Position numbers and translations under genes: made by a program. A stretch of 64,000 bases of DNA from assembly GCA_949293415.1 (NCBI GenBank), contig CASFDK010000037.1:62001-126000 (forward strand), given 5' to 3'. Of the stretch, positions 48,782 to 60,703 are shown in pieces; within the stretch, counting starts at the first letter, position 1, and each line of letters starts with the position of its first letter. The notes beneath the pieces were generated by a model, which was not told the DNA's origin, did no database searches, and saw nothing but the letters and a program-made list of their open reading frames with translations. Source of the stretch: an uncultured Verrucomicrobiota bacterium (GTDB lineage Bacteria > Verrucomicrobiota > Verrucomicrobiia > Opitutales > Intestinicryptomonadaceae).

Positions 48782-51310
48782 TTATTCTTCGGCGATTTCC
48801 GTGTCCGCGCCGTCGGGGGCGTCGTTGTTGTCGGCGGCGGCGGATTGACCGTCTGTCGCCGTCGGAATCGGCGAACCGCCGTTGATGTCGCCGTCTTTGA
48901 TATCGACTATTCGGCATATGCCTATGAGTTTGTCGCCTTCCGCAAGGTTGATGAGTTTTACGCCTTGTGTTGTGCGCCCGATTACCCGTACGTCCTTCAC
49001 CGGCGAACGAACAGCCTGACCCGCGTGTGTGAACATCATAACTTCGTCGTCTTCGCGAACCGAAAGCGCGCCCGCAACTCCGTGGGTTTTGATTGCTATC
49101 ACGCCCGATCCGCCGCGGTTTTGCAGGCGGTATTCGTCGTAGCTCGAGCGTTTGCCCTGACCCATTTCGCCGGCTATCAGCAGTGTCGCGTCGGGGTCGA
49201 CCACAACTATTGCCTTTACGCAGTCGTTTTCCTTTTTCAGAGTCACGCCGCGCACGCCGCGTGTATCGCGTCCTTGTGCGCGCAGGTCGGATTCGTTGAA
49301 TCTTATCGACATGCCTGCGTATGTTACCAGTACGATGTTGGAGTCCTGTTCCACGAGCACAACGCCGATGAGGTCGTCGCCCTCGTCGAGGTTGATTCCC
49401 TTGATGCCTCCCTTGCGGCAGTTTTTGTATTCGGAGAGCATTGTCTTTTTGACTACGCCGTTTTTGGTTGCCATCACGAGGGCGTGTTTGTCGTCGTCGA
49501 GGTTTTTGACGCATATCATTGCCGCGACTTTTTCCTCGCCCTTGAGGTCGAGCACGTTCTTTATCGAACGGCCTTTCGACGTGCGCGAGCCTTCGGGAAT
49601 TTCGTAGACCTTTTCGACATACACTCTGCCGTTGTTCATAAAGAACATTATGTAGTCGTGGGTGGATGCGGTGAAGATGTGTTCGATGAAGTCTTCGTCG
49701 TACTGACCGCTGCCGATTACGCCCTTGCCGCCGCGTTTTTGCGAGCGGTATGCGCTTACGCCCGTGCGTTTGATGAAGCCGTTATGCGATACACTTATGA
49801 TGCAGCCTTCGTTTGCGATAACGTCTTCCATGCGGAATTCGCCTTCGGCTGCGATAATCTGCGTGCGGCGCGGCGACGCGTATTTGGCGCGCATTTCCAT
49901 CAGTTCCTTTTTGATGACTGCCAGCAGTTTTTTCTCGTTTTCGAGAATCGAGCGGTACTCTTCAATCAGGCGCATGAGTTCCATATACTCCTGTTCGATT
50001 TTCTCGCGTTCGAGACCGGTGAGTTGGTGCAGGCGCAGGTCGAGGATTGCGTTGGTTTGGCGTTCCGAGAGCGGATATTTTGCCATCAACGCGAACTTTG
50101 CCTCTTCGCGGTCTTTCGATGCCCTGATGATTTTGATGAAGTCGTCGAGGTTATTGAGGGCGATTTTGTAGCCCTCGAGGATGTGCGCCCTGTCTTCGGC
50201 CTTGCGCAGGAGGAACTTTGTGCGGCGGTAGACAACTTCGCGGCGGTGCTCGATGTAGCATTCGAGCATTTCCTTCATGTTCATCTGCTTCGGCTTGCGC
50301 TTGTCGATTGCAAGCATAATCACGCCGAACGACGATTCAAGCTGCGTGTGTTTGAAGAGTTTGTTGAGCACAACGCGCGGGGCTTCGCCGCGTTTGAGTT
50401 CGATTACTATGCGCGTGTTTTCGTCGGACTCGTTGCGGATGTCGCTTACTTCCGTGAGGATTTTTTCGTCGTAGAGTTCCGCTATGCTTTCAACGAGCGA
50501 ATTGCGGTTTACGTTGTACGGAATTTCGGTGATGACGATTTGTTCCTTGCCGTTCTTCAGCTCTTCGACCGACGCCACTCCGCGCACTTTCACGATGCCC
50601 CGCCCCGTGCGCATATAGTTTTCGATGCCCGATTTGCCCACGATTACGCCGCCTGTCGGGAAGTCGGGACCCTTGATGACGTTCATAAGTTCAGCGAGGG
50701 GAACTGCGGGGTTGTCGATGAGCATACAGATGCCGTCGATGAGTTCTTCGAGGTTGTGCGGCGGGATGTTTGTGGTCATGCCGACCGCAATGCCCGTCGA
50801 GCCGTTCATCAGCAGTGTGGGGAGAGCCGAGGGCAGAACCGTGGGTTCTGAGAGGGTCTCCTTATAGTTGGGCATAAAGTCTACGGTGTCGCTGTCGATA
50901 TCGGCGAGCAAGTCTTCCGAAATTTCGGCGAGTTTACACTCGGTATAACGGTAGGCTGCGGGAGAGTCGCCTTCAATAGAGCCGAAGTTGCCCTGCGGAA
51001 TCACGAGCGGGTAGCGCATTACCCAGTCCTGCGCCAGACGCGTGAGTGTGTCGTAAACCGACGAGTCGCCGTGCGGGTGGTAGTTTTTGAGCACTTCGCC
51101 CACGACGCCCGCGCACTTATCGAAAGCTCGGTTGTGGAGCAGTCCTTCGCGGAGCATTGCGTAGAGCACGCGGCGTTGCACGGGCTTGAGCCCGTCGCGA
51201 ACGTCGGGCAGGGCGCGCGAGATGATGACCGACATTGAGTAGTCGATGTACGCGCTCTGCATAATCTGCGTTATGCTCGATTCTATTATTTTTTCGTTTT
51301 CGGTATACAT
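48782..51310 (-). CDS. gyrA: DNA gyrase subunit A
   Basis: An 842-aa protein. The quinolone-resistance region and active-site Tyr are present ('HGDSSVYDTLTRLAQDWVMRYPL'; in the Ser83 and Asp87 slots read Ser and Asp/Thr-type residues). The GyrA box 'QKRGGKG' shows it is gyrase rather than topoisomerase IV. The C-terminal beta-pinwheel has six repeats. The acidic tail (DGADTEIAEE) is normal. It follows gyrB by 17 bp on the same strand. Confidence 0.97.
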   Translation of the reverse strand: MYTENEKIIESSITQIMQSAYIDYSMSVIISRALPDVRDGLKPVQRRVLYAMLREGLLHNRAFDKCAGVVGEVLKNYHPHGDSSVYDTLTRLAQDWVMRYPLVIPQGNFGSIEGDSPAAYRYTECKLAEISEDLLADIDSDTVDFMPNYKETLSEPTVLPSALPTLLMNGSTGIAVGMTTNIPPHNLEELIDGICMLIDNPAVPLAELMNVIKGPDFPTGGVIVGKSGIENYMRTGRGIVKVRGVASVEELKNGKEQIVITEIPYNVNRNSLVESIAELYDEKILTEVSDIRNESDENTRIVIELKRGEAPRVVLNKLFKHTQLESSFGVIMLAIDKRKPKQMNMKEMLECYIEHRREVVYRRTKFLLRKAEDRAHILEGYKIALNNLDDFIKIIRASKDREEAKFALMAKYPLSERQTNAILDLRLHQLTGLEREKIEQEYMELMRLIEEYRSILENEKKLLAVIKKELMEMRAKYASPRRTQIIAAEGEFRMEDVIANEGCIISVSHNGFIKRTGVSAYRSQKRGGKGVIGSGQYDEDFIEHIFTASTHDYIMFFMNNGRVYVEKVYEIPEGSRTSKGRSIKNVLDLKGEEKVAAMICVKNLDDDKHALVMATKNGVVKKTMLSEYKNCRKGGIKGINLDEGDDLIGVVLVEQDSNIVLVTYAGMSIRFNESDLRAQGRDTRGVRGVTLKKENDCVKAIVVVDPDATLLIAGEMGQGKRSSYDEYRLQNRGGSGVIAIKTHGVAGALSVREDDEVMMFTHAGQAVRSPVKDVRVIGRTTQGVKLINLAEGDKLIGICRIVDIKDGDINGGSPIPTATDGQSAAADNNDAPDGADTEIAEE

Positions 51311-51327
51311 TTTTAAAGTCCCTTATG

Positions 51328-53982
<2,655 letters not shown>

Positions 53983-54031
53983 CTATATTGGGGCGGGCGA
54001 AACTATGCAATACTTTTAATGGGAAAACGCG

Positions 54032-54078
54032 CAAAAAAAACGCCGGTTTTTTGCTTGAAAAACCGGCATTTTTGGGGG
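54032..54078 (-). terminator. terminator of the uppS-ispG operon
   Basis: Minus strand ATGCCGGTTTTT stem with AAAAAACCGGCGT, loop CAAGC, followed by eight T. It lies 13-60 bp after the ispG stop. Confidence 0.9.
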
Positions 54079-54090
54079 CAAAAATCGACG

Positions 54091-55899
54091 CTATTTTGCG
54101 GGCGGTTCGCTCCATTTGCCTTCGGCTTTAATCAACTCTACGAGGCGTTCGATAGCCTGCTCCTGCGGGATGTTTACCGCGACGCATTTCTTGCTCTTGT
54201 AGAGGTTGATTTTCCCCGGCGCGCCGCCGACGTATCCGAAGTCGGCATCCGCCATTTCCCCAGGGCCGTTTACGATGCAGCCCATCACGCCGATTGTGAC
54301 GTTTTTAAGGTGCGATGTTGCCGCTTCAATTTTCGCGACAGCCTCTTGGATATTATAGAGCGTTCTGCCGCAGCTCGGGCAGGCGATATATTCCGCCTTC
54401 GATTTGCGTGCGCGCGCGCCCTGCAGAATCGCCAGCGCGTATTTTGCGTTCTTTTCGGCGTCGGGGCATATTTCAACGGAGACGATGTCGCCGATTCCGT
54501 CCGCGAGAAGCGAGCCGATGTAAATCGAGGCTTCGTTGAGCTTCGACAGCTCGTCGGCGTTTTTGTTGACGAGCTTGGAGTCATCGAACTTCAGCCAGAC
54601 GGGGTTTTTCAAGCCGCATTTGCGCAGTTTTGCCGCCAGCATTCGCGCTTCGCCCGTGGCGTGTCTTTCGTCGGCGGGGGCGGGTACTACGAATACGACG
54701 TTTGCGCCGTCCGCCACGGGGGCGAATTTTTCGACTTCCGCCGTCCTGATTTCAGCCGCGACCGTTGCGCCCGAGTCGAGGTCTTTCTTCAAATCTTCGG
54801 GAGATTCGTATTTTTTCAGCATGAAATTTCTGCCGCTCCGCAAAGTGGTTGCGCCGTTTTCAAGGCGGAAGTCCGCGCTTTGGCTTTCGCCGAACGCCGC
54901 CGTTGCGGGCACTGCCGAACCGCCGATTTTCCCGTCGGCAAGCGATACCGACTCCCTGCGGTTGTAGTTGTAGAAGTCGATTCCTTCGTCGGCTTGCCCG
55001 CAGGCGCGTTCTGCGCGGATTTTCTCGGCGAGGCGCGCGATGTCCTTTGCCACGGGGATTTCCTCGACGGGGTCTTCCGTCAGCGAAACGCGGATAGTGT
55101 CGCCGAGCCCGTCGAAAAGCAGTCCGCCTATGCCCATCGAGCTTTTAATGCGGGCGTCCGTTCCGAAGCCCGCTTCGGTTACGCCGAGGTGCAGGGGTTG
55201 GGCGAAACCCTCTTCGCGCATCATCTTTGCGGCAAGGCGGTATGTCTGCGTCATAACGCGTGTGTTGCTCGACTTGAACGAGAACAGGAAGTTTTCGAAA
55301 TTCAAATCGCGGCAGATGCGCGCAAATTCGAGAGCCGACTCCACCATTCCGTACGACGTATCTCCGTAGCGCAGTCTGATTCTGTCGGAGAGCGATCCGT
55401 GGTTTGTGCCGATTCTTATTGCGCGCCCGAGCTCTTTGCAGCGCAGCACGAGGGGCGTGAACTTTTCGCGGACTTTTTCAAGCTCGGCTTCGTATTCGGC
55501 ATCGGTGTATTCGGTTTTGCCGTCGAGCCGTTTGTCGGCGAAGTTCCCCGGGTTTACCCTGATTTTTTCGACGTGTTCGACGGCTTCCATCGCCGTTTGC
55601 GGCAGAAAGTGGATGTCGGCGACAAGCGGGGTGTCGAAGCCCGCGGCACGGAATTTTTTCGAGATGTCCTTCAGGGCGCGCGCGGCGTCCAGATTTTGCG
55701 CGGTCAGCCTTACTATTTCGCAGCCCGCTTCGGCAAGCTGTATGCACTGTTTGACCGACGCGTCGACGTCGCACGTTTTCGTGTTCGTCATCGACTGCAC
55801 TACGATGTGGTTGTTGCCGCCGATTTTCACGTTCCCGACGCCCACTTCCTTCGTAGGTGTTCTTACACAGTTGAATCTTGATATGCAGTAGTTGTCCAT
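54091..55899 (-). CDS. ispG: 4-hydroxy-3-methylbut-2-enyl diphosphate synthase, long form
   Basis: A 602-aa [4Fe-4S] enzyme of the MEP isoprenoid pathway (also gcpE). The N-terminal TIM barrel ('VQSMTNTKTCDVDASVKQCIQLAEAGCEIVRLTA') is followed by a middle insertion of about 190 residues. The C-terminal cluster domain has 'CPSCGRTLYNI' and 'GVMGCIVNGPGE', giving the three Cys ligands. The long form occurs in plants, Chlamydiae, Bacteroidetes and Verrucomicrobia, whereas E. coli IspG has 372 aa. It is last in the envelope/isoprenoid operon, 2 bp after rseP. Confidence 0.95.
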   Translation of the reverse strand: MDNYCISRFNCVRTPTKEVGVGNVKIGGNNHIVVQSMTNTKTCDVDASVKQCIQLAEAGCEIVRLTAQNLDAARALKDISKKFRAAGFDTPLVADIHFLPQTAMEAVEHVEKIRVNPGNFADKRLDGKTEYTDAEYEAELEKVREKFTPLVLRCKELGRAIRIGTNHGSLSDRIRLRYGDTSYGMVESALEFARICRDLNFENFLFSFKSSNTRVMTQTYRLAAKMMREEGFAQPLHLGVTEAGFGTDARIKSSMGIGGLLFDGLGDTIRVSLTEDPVEEIPVAKDIARLAEKIRAERACGQADEGIDFYNYNRRESVSLADGKIGGSAVPATAAFGESQSADFRLENGATTLRSGRNFMLKKYESPEDLKKDLDSGATVAAEIRTAEVEKFAPVADGANVVFVVPAPADERHATGEARMLAAKLRKCGLKNPVWLKFDDSKLVNKNADELSKLNEASIYIGSLLADGIGDIVSVEICPDAEKNAKYALAILQGARARKSKAEYIACPSCGRTLYNIQEAVAKIEAATSHLKNVTIGVMGCIVNGPGEMADADFGYVGGAPGKINLYKSKKCVAVNIPQEQAIERLVELIKAEGKWSEPPAK

Positions 55900-55901
55900 A
55901 A

Positions 55902-57677
55902 TTAAAATTTGATGTCTTTTATGTAGTATTCCGAAACGGCTTGGGCGCTGTTTTCGAGGTCCGTATCGCCCGACCAGCGCAGGAATCCGTAGTAGACCAC
56001 GAACGTCATCAGCGAGAGCAGCAGCAGCGAGAAAATTCCCTGTACGGTTGCGAACACTGCGGTCGGAAGCGGTTTGCCGCGCAGTTTTTCGACGATTGCA
56101 AAAAGTATGTGTCCGCCGTCTAGTACGGGTATGGGCAGGATGTTGAGAATTGCCAAGTTTACGTTGAGCAGAACCGCGAACGACAGCACCAGAATGAAGT
56201 CGGTCATCGACAGTTTGTATATCACGCGTCCGATGTCCACGGGGCCGGCAAGGCTTTTAATTCCCACGTCGCTCTTGGGGTTTGCAAGACTCGAGAGCGC
56301 GTTGTATGTGCGCACTATACTGTCGGAAAACTGCTCCAAAATCGACGGATGCACCGTCGTAAGTTCGGGGCGGAGCATATAGCCGAGCATGGCCCTTGTC
56401 TTCGGCGGTTCTATTGCCGATTTCACGCCCGCAGGCAGAACGACATCGTAGATTTGCCCCGCAGTGTCGGATAGTGTAAGCGCCAGGCGCGCCGCCGATT
56501 CGTCCGCGATTTTGCCGAGTTCTTCAAGCGAGTCCGCGGGCTTTCCGTCGGCGTAGCAGAGCGCGTCGCCGACTCCGATTTTGTCGAACGCCGCCGCGCC
56601 GCGTTTTACCGAGAACACGCGCGGCAGTCCCGTTTTAGAATTCGGATTTTGGCGGTTCGAGAGTATGAAAGACACCGCGCCGTCGCCGGCGGGGGCTTCG
56701 ATTTTCAGAAGCTCCTTTGTCAGCGCAACGCGCTTGGGCGTTATCGTAACTTCGATTTTTTTCCCGTCGCGAACCACGCCGAGCACCGTCTTTGTGCCGT
56801 CCTTTAGCGAGTCGAGATACGCGCCCAGCTGCGCGTTGGAGTAGAGCTTTTGTCCATCGATTTCCGCAACTTCATCGCCATCGCGCAATCCTGCGGCTTT
56901 CGCGGGCGAGTTTTCCAGAATTTTTCCCACGAACATCCGCATTGCGGGCGATATGCCTATCATTCTGATTTCGTCGCCCGTGGTGGGGTTTGTCTTTATC
57001 AGCCGCGCGGGCACGTCGAGCTTCAGGATTTTGCCGTCGCGCTCCACTTCGAGCTTGGCGAGCGGCTTGCCGTCGGCGGTTCTGCCCGAGCCTATTGCGA
57101 CAAGTTCTATGATTTGCTGGAAGTCGCTCGGGGTGCGCCCGTCAATCGAAATTATTTTGTCGCCCGCGCGCACACCTGCGAGCTTTGCGGGGCAGGGGAA
57201 TTGGTTGCCCTCAACGTCAGAGATCTTTTCGGGCACAAAACCGACGACGGTCGATTCCGCCGCCGCGTTTTTCGTTATTCCTACGCACCAGATTATCGCC
57301 GCAAGCAATACGGCGAAGAGCACGTTGAAAAACGCGCCCGCCGCGCTTACTATGATTTTGTCGGTGCACGACGCTTTGGGCAGCTTTTCGGTTTCGCCGT
57401 TCCCGTCGCCTCCCTCGAGCGCGCCCATGTCGGCAAGCTGCGGCAACGCCACGTAGCCGCCGAGCGGCAACAAAGACAGAATGTATTCGCATCCGTCCCC
57501 GCCGCGCCAAGAGAAAATTCTCGGACCGAAGCCTACCGAGAATCGGAGGATTTTCAGCCCGCGCAGACGCGCCGCCAAAAAGTGTCCCAACTCGTGCACG
57601 AAAATCGAGCCGCCGAAGAACAGAATTACGAGCACCAACGCCCGCGTGTTCGAGAATATGTCGGCAAAATCGCCCAT
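55902..57677 (-). CDS. rseP: site-2 intramembrane metalloprotease (RseP family)
   Basis: A 591-aa membrane protease. Zinc ligands are in 'FVHELGHFLAARLRG' (HExxH type) in the first TM helix and 'PVLDGGHILFAIVEK' near the C-terminus. Between the TM helices lie two PDZ domains (about 175-260 and 265-330 plus a third PDZ-like region near 380). It is longer than E. coli RseP (450 aa) because of this extra periplasmic region. It could cleave the anti-sigma factor of the ECF pair in this window (inference). It is in operon with dxr, starting 1 bp after it. Confidence 0.94.
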   Translation of the reverse strand: MGDFADIFSNTRALVLVILFFGGSIFVHELGHFLAARLRGLKILRFSVGFGPRIFSWRGGDGCEYILSLLPLGGYVALPQLADMGALEGGDGNGETEKLPKASCTDKIIVSAAGAFFNVLFAVLLAAIIWCVGITKNAAAESTVVGFVPEKISDVEGNQFPCPAKLAGVRAGDKIISIDGRTPSDFQQIIELVAIGSGRTADGKPLAKLEVERDGKILKLDVPARLIKTNPTTGDEIRMIGISPAMRMFVGKILENSPAKAAGLRDGDEVAEIDGQKLYSNAQLGAYLDSLKDGTKTVLGVVRDGKKIEVTITPKRVALTKELLKIEAPAGDGAVSFILSNRQNPNSKTGLPRVFSVKRGAAAFDKIGVGDALCYADGKPADSLEELGKIADESAARLALTLSDTAGQIYDVVLPAGVKSAIEPPKTRAMLGYMLRPELTTVHPSILEQFSDSIVRTYNALSSLANPKSDVGIKSLAGPVDIGRVIYKLSMTDFILVLSFAVLLNVNLAILNILPIPVLDGGHILFAIVEKLRGKPLPTAVFATVQGIFSLLLLSLMTFVVYYGFLRWSGDTDLENSAQAVSEYYIKDIKF

Positions 57678-57678
57678 T

Positions 57679-58845
57679 TTACGCCATGAGTTTTGCGGCG
57701 ATTTCCCGCGCCTTCGCCCGCGCCTGCGCGTCGGCGTCGAGAACGTCGTCGAGCGTCTGCGGGTCTATCGCGTCGGTCGCTTCGAGGGTAGATTCGATTA
57801 CCTGCGGAATTTTTATCCACGGCAGTTTTCCCGCGACGAAATTTTCGACCGCGATTTCGTTCGACGCGTTGAATACGGTCGTTGCCGTGCCGCCCGCGCG
57901 GAGCGCGTTGAAGGCATGTTTCAGGCAGGGGAAACGGTCTGTGTCCGGCGGTCGGAAGTCTACCGTAAAGGGCTTCGTGAAGTCGAGCGGCGGGCGCACA
58001 TAGTTGCCGCGTTCGGGGTAGAGCAGGCTGTGCGAAATTGCGAAGGTCATCGACGGAGGCGACATATGCGCGATAACCGAGCCGTCAACGAATTGAACCA
58101 TCGAGTGCACGAGGCTGTCTTTTTGCACCACGACCTGTATTTGGTCGGCATCAACGCCGAAGAGCCATTTTGCCTCGATAACTTCAAGCCCCTTGTTCGC
58201 GAGCGTGGATGAGTCTATCGTGACCTTGGGACCCATTTTCCAGTTGGGATGTTTCAGTGCCTGTTCGGGGGTGATTGCCGCCATCTGCTCGCGCGTGTAG
58301 TCGCGGAACATACCGCCCGACGCGGTGATGAGAAGTTTTGCGATGTCGCGTTTGCGCTCGCCGTTGATACACTGGAAAATCGCATTGTGCTCGGAGTCGA
58401 GAGGCAGCATTTTCACGCCCTTGCGCCGCGCGCCGCCCATTACGAATTTGCCCGCCATTACAAGCAGTTCCTTGTTCGCCAGCGCGATGTCGCGCCCCGC
58501 TTCGATTGCCGCAAGAGTAGGCTTGAGCGCGGTAGTTCCCACGACCGCCGCAACGACGGTATCCGCCTGCGGAAGAACGGCGATTTCCATAAGTCCGTCG
58601 AAACCCTCGTAGATTTTTCTTCCCGCGAAAAGTCCCGATTCCTTTGCCTCTTTGCAGGCGGTTGCATCGAAAATGCCGACGTGTTTTACGTCGAATTCCC
58701 CGGCGATTTTCGCGAGTTTGCGGAAGTTTTTGTTGCCCGCAATGCCGACCACGTTTAGCCTGTCACGGTTGCCCCTTACCACTTCGAGGGTGTTGTCGCC
58801 GATTGAGCCGGTCGCCCCGAGAATTACCAAATTTTTAGTATTCAT
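57679..58845 (-). CDS. dxr: 1-deoxy-D-xylulose 5-phosphate reductoisomerase
   Basis: A 388-aa MEP-pathway enzyme converting DXP to MEP with NADPH. It has 'VILGATGSIGDNTLEVV', 'ALANKELLVMAGKFVM', the metal site 'PLDSEHNAIFQ' and 'ASGGMFRDYTREQMAAITPEQALKHPNWKMGPKVTIDSSTLANKG'. 'KDSLVHSMVQF' is also present. The order cdsA-dxr-rseP is the classical bacterial arrangement. Confidence 0.97.
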   Translation of the reverse strand: MNTKNLVILGATGSIGDNTLEVVRGNRDRLNVVGIAGNKNFRKLAKIAGEFDVKHVGIFDATACKEAKESGLFAGRKIYEGFDGLMEIAVLPQADTVVAAVVGTTALKPTLAAIEAGRDIALANKELLVMAGKFVMGGARRKGVKMLPLDSEHNAIFQCINGERKRDIAKLLITASGGMFRDYTREQMAAITPEQALKHPNWKMGPKVTIDSSTLANKGLEVIEAKWLFGVDADQIQVVVQKDSLVHSMVQFVDGSVIAHMSPPSMTFAISHSLLYPERGNYVRPPLDFTKPFTVDFRPPDTDRFPCLKHAFNALRAGGTATTVFNASNEIAVENFVAGKLPWIKIPQVIESTLEATDAIDPQTLDDVLDADAQARAKAREIAAKLMA

Positions 58846-58851
58846 AAATTG

Positions 58852-59694
58852 TCATAAAATGATTGCAAGCATTGTCGCCCCGAGCGGAACGGAGAGCAGC
58901 AGCGAATCCGCCAAGTCGAGCGCGCCGCCGATTCCGGGTATGAACGCGCCCGAGTCCTTAATGTCGGCTCGGCGTTTGAGCACCGATTCGAGCAGGTCCG
59001 AGAGAATAGCCGCCGCGCCTATCGCCGTGCCCGCCATTACCGCCGTCAGCGGCTGGAACGTTTCGGGCAGAATCGGCGAACCGAGCCACGCTATCGCCGC
59101 CGACACCGCCGCCGCCGAGATAAGCCCGCCGACCGCGCCCTCCCAAGTCTTGTTGGGGCTGATGTTCGGCGACATCTTGTGTCTGCCGAACGCCGCGCCG
59201 ATTACATATGCGCCGACATCCGAAAATTTCGCCGCCGCCACAATCCAGACCGCAAGAAGCACGCCCGTATACGCCGAAGTTTCGGTCGCCCACTCCGCGC
59301 CGATAACCGCAAGCCAGTGCAGCGGGAACGGCACGCACAAAATCGCCGCAATCGTCGGTACGACCGTCTTGGGAATGAAATCGCCGTAGGGATCGCGCAC
59401 GGCGGCGAGCGCGGTAAAGACCGCGCAGCACCCGAAAATCAACGCGCCGCCGCCGAAATGGAAAATGTCGAAATGCGGGAACAACCAGCTTGCCGCGAAA
59501 ATCGCCGCCGAGAAAACTTGCGCACAATTCGACATCGGTTTAAGCCCGAGCCTTTCGAGAAGCCTGCAGGTTTCGCAAAGCGCGCCGCCCGCGAGCACGG
59601 CAATGAGAACCGTCCAGCCGAGAGAGCCGAAATATATTACGGCAAAAATTGTGATTGCCCAAAGTCCGAGAGTACTGGCTATTCTTGCGAGCAT
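58852..59694 (-). CDS. cdsA: phosphatidate cytidylyltransferase
   Basis: A 280-aa integral membrane enzyme making CDP-diacylglycerol for all phospholipids. It has about eight TM helices. The signature region reads 'SPNKTWEGAVGGL' and 'SVLKRRADIKDSGAFIPGIGGALDLADSLL', with GIGG..DLADS where GHGG..DRxDS is common in proteobacteria; KD and the final Asp pair are kept. It lies between uppS and dxr with spacers of 7 and 6 bp. Confidence 0.93.
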   Translation of the reverse strand: MLARIASTLGLWAITIFAVIYFGSLGWTVLIAVLAGGALCETCRLLERLGLKPMSNCAQVFSAAIFAASWLFPHFDIFHFGGGALIFGCCAVFTALAAVRDPYGDFIPKTVVPTIAAILCVPFPLHWLAVIGAEWATETSAYTGVLLAVWIVAAAKFSDVGAYVIGAAFGRHKMSPNISPNKTWEGAVGGLISAAAVSAAIAWLGSPILPETFQPLTAVMAGTAIGAAAILSDLLESVLKRRADIKDSGAFIPGIGGALDLADSLLLSVPLGATMLAIIL

Positions 59695-59701
59695 TTTGCC
59701 T

Positions 59702-60445
59702 TTATTTGAGTTGTTCGCCCGTCAGTCCATAGCGTCGTTCGCGCAGGCGGTACTGCCGCAGGGCTTCTGCGAAATCGTCCCTGCCGAAATCGGGCCAATA
59801 TGTTTTCGTGAAATAGAGTTCCGCGTAGGCGGCTTGGAGCATCAGATAGTTGCTCAGCCTCATTTCGCCCGACGTTCTTATGAGCAGGTCGGGGTCTGGA
59901 ATGTCGGCGGTATCGAGGTTTTCGGCTATCGTCTGCCACGAGATTTTTTCGGGCGAAAGTCTGCCGCCCGCAACGTCGCGCGCCATTTTGCCGAACGTCC
60001 GCACAAGCTCGTCGCGCGAGCCGTAGTTGAGGGCGAGCACGAGGGTCTGGCGGTCGAAGTTTTTTGTCTCGTCCTGCAGCGCGCGGATTTCTTCCGCGCA
60101 GTTTTGGGGCAGGGCGGCGATGTTGCCGATTGTCCTAAAACGCACGCGGTTTTCGATGAACGAGTTTTTGTTCTCGCGAATTGCCGCCGACAGCAGAGCC
60201 ATCAGCGCGTCGACCTCCTCTTTGGGTCTGTTCCAGTTTTCCGACGAAAACGCGTAGAGTGTCAGAAATTCGACGTTTGCGTCCCTTGCCGCTTCGAGCA
60301 CTTTTTCTATTTGTTTTGCGCCTTGTCGGTGCCCGTCGATGCGTTGCAGCCCGCGTTCCTTTGCCCATCTGCCGTTTCCGTCCATTATGATTGCGACGTG
60401 TCGCGGATTTTTTACGGAAGTGTCTGTTGCAGATGGGACTGACAT
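59702..60445 (-). CDS. uppS: undecaprenyl diphosphate synthase
   Basis: A 247-aa cis-prenyltransferase for the C55 lipid carrier of peptidoglycan. It has the 'HVAIIMDGNGRWAKERG' Asp/Gly/Arg motif, 'TLYAFSSENWNRP', 'ALNYGSRDELVR' and 'DPDLLIRTSGEMRLSNYLMLQAAYAELYFTKTYWPDF'. It is the first protein gene of the operon and starts only 17 bp after the SRP RNA. Confidence 0.97.
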   Translation of the reverse strand: MSVPSATDTSVKNPRHVAIIMDGNGRWAKERGLQRIDGHRQGAKQIEKVLEAARDANVEFLTLYAFSSENWNRPKEEVDALMALLSAAIRENKNSFIENRVRFRTIGNIAALPQNCAEEIRALQDETKNFDRQTLVLALNYGSRDELVRTFGKMARDVAGGRLSPEKISWQTIAENLDTADIPDPDLLIRTSGEMRLSNYLMLQAAYAELYFTKTYWPDFGRDDFAEALRQYRLRERRYGLTGEQLK

Positions 60446-60462
60446 AAATGGATAAATAAAAA

Positions 60463-60560
60463 GGGGTCAGGCTACCTACTGCACAAATGAAGTATCGTTA
60501 CCGTTGCTTTCTTCCGAATCTGGCGGGGTTGGCGCACGACAAATTGCATAGGGCCCGACC
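60463..60560 (-). ncRNA. ffs: signal recognition particle RNA (4.5S, small bacterial type)
   Basis: On the minus strand the ends GGTCGGGC and GCCTGACC pair (one G-U). The apical domain IV reads CCAGATTCGGAAGAAAGCAACGG-like, carrying the GGAA tetraloop and the asymmetric loop that binds Ffh (bacterial consensus CAGGUCCGGAAGGAAGCAGC). The length is about 98 nt, as in E. coli (114 nt). The closing stem is followed by CCCCTTTTTATTT, so the RNA ends in its own terminator. It sits directly in front of uppS. A TTGCAA hexamer lies at 60592-60597, 30 bp upstream, as a possible -35. Confidence 0.9.
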
Positions 60561-60646
60561 TTGCCTTTATTCCCTCAAAAAACGCCCGTCTTTGCAAGAT
60601 AATTTTTAGTTTGTCGCCCTCATTTTTCCCTGAACACCTTGCCGAC

Positions 60647-60682
60647 AAAAAAAGGAAGCAAGGTTTGCCCCTGCTTCCTTAA
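60647..60682 (-). terminator. terminator of pgk-tpiA
   Basis: Minus strand AAGGAAGCA / TGCTTCCTT stem followed by seven T, 22 bp after the tpiA stop. Confidence 0.9.
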
Positions 60683-60703
60683 TGAAAACTTTCTGTGGTC
60701 GGC

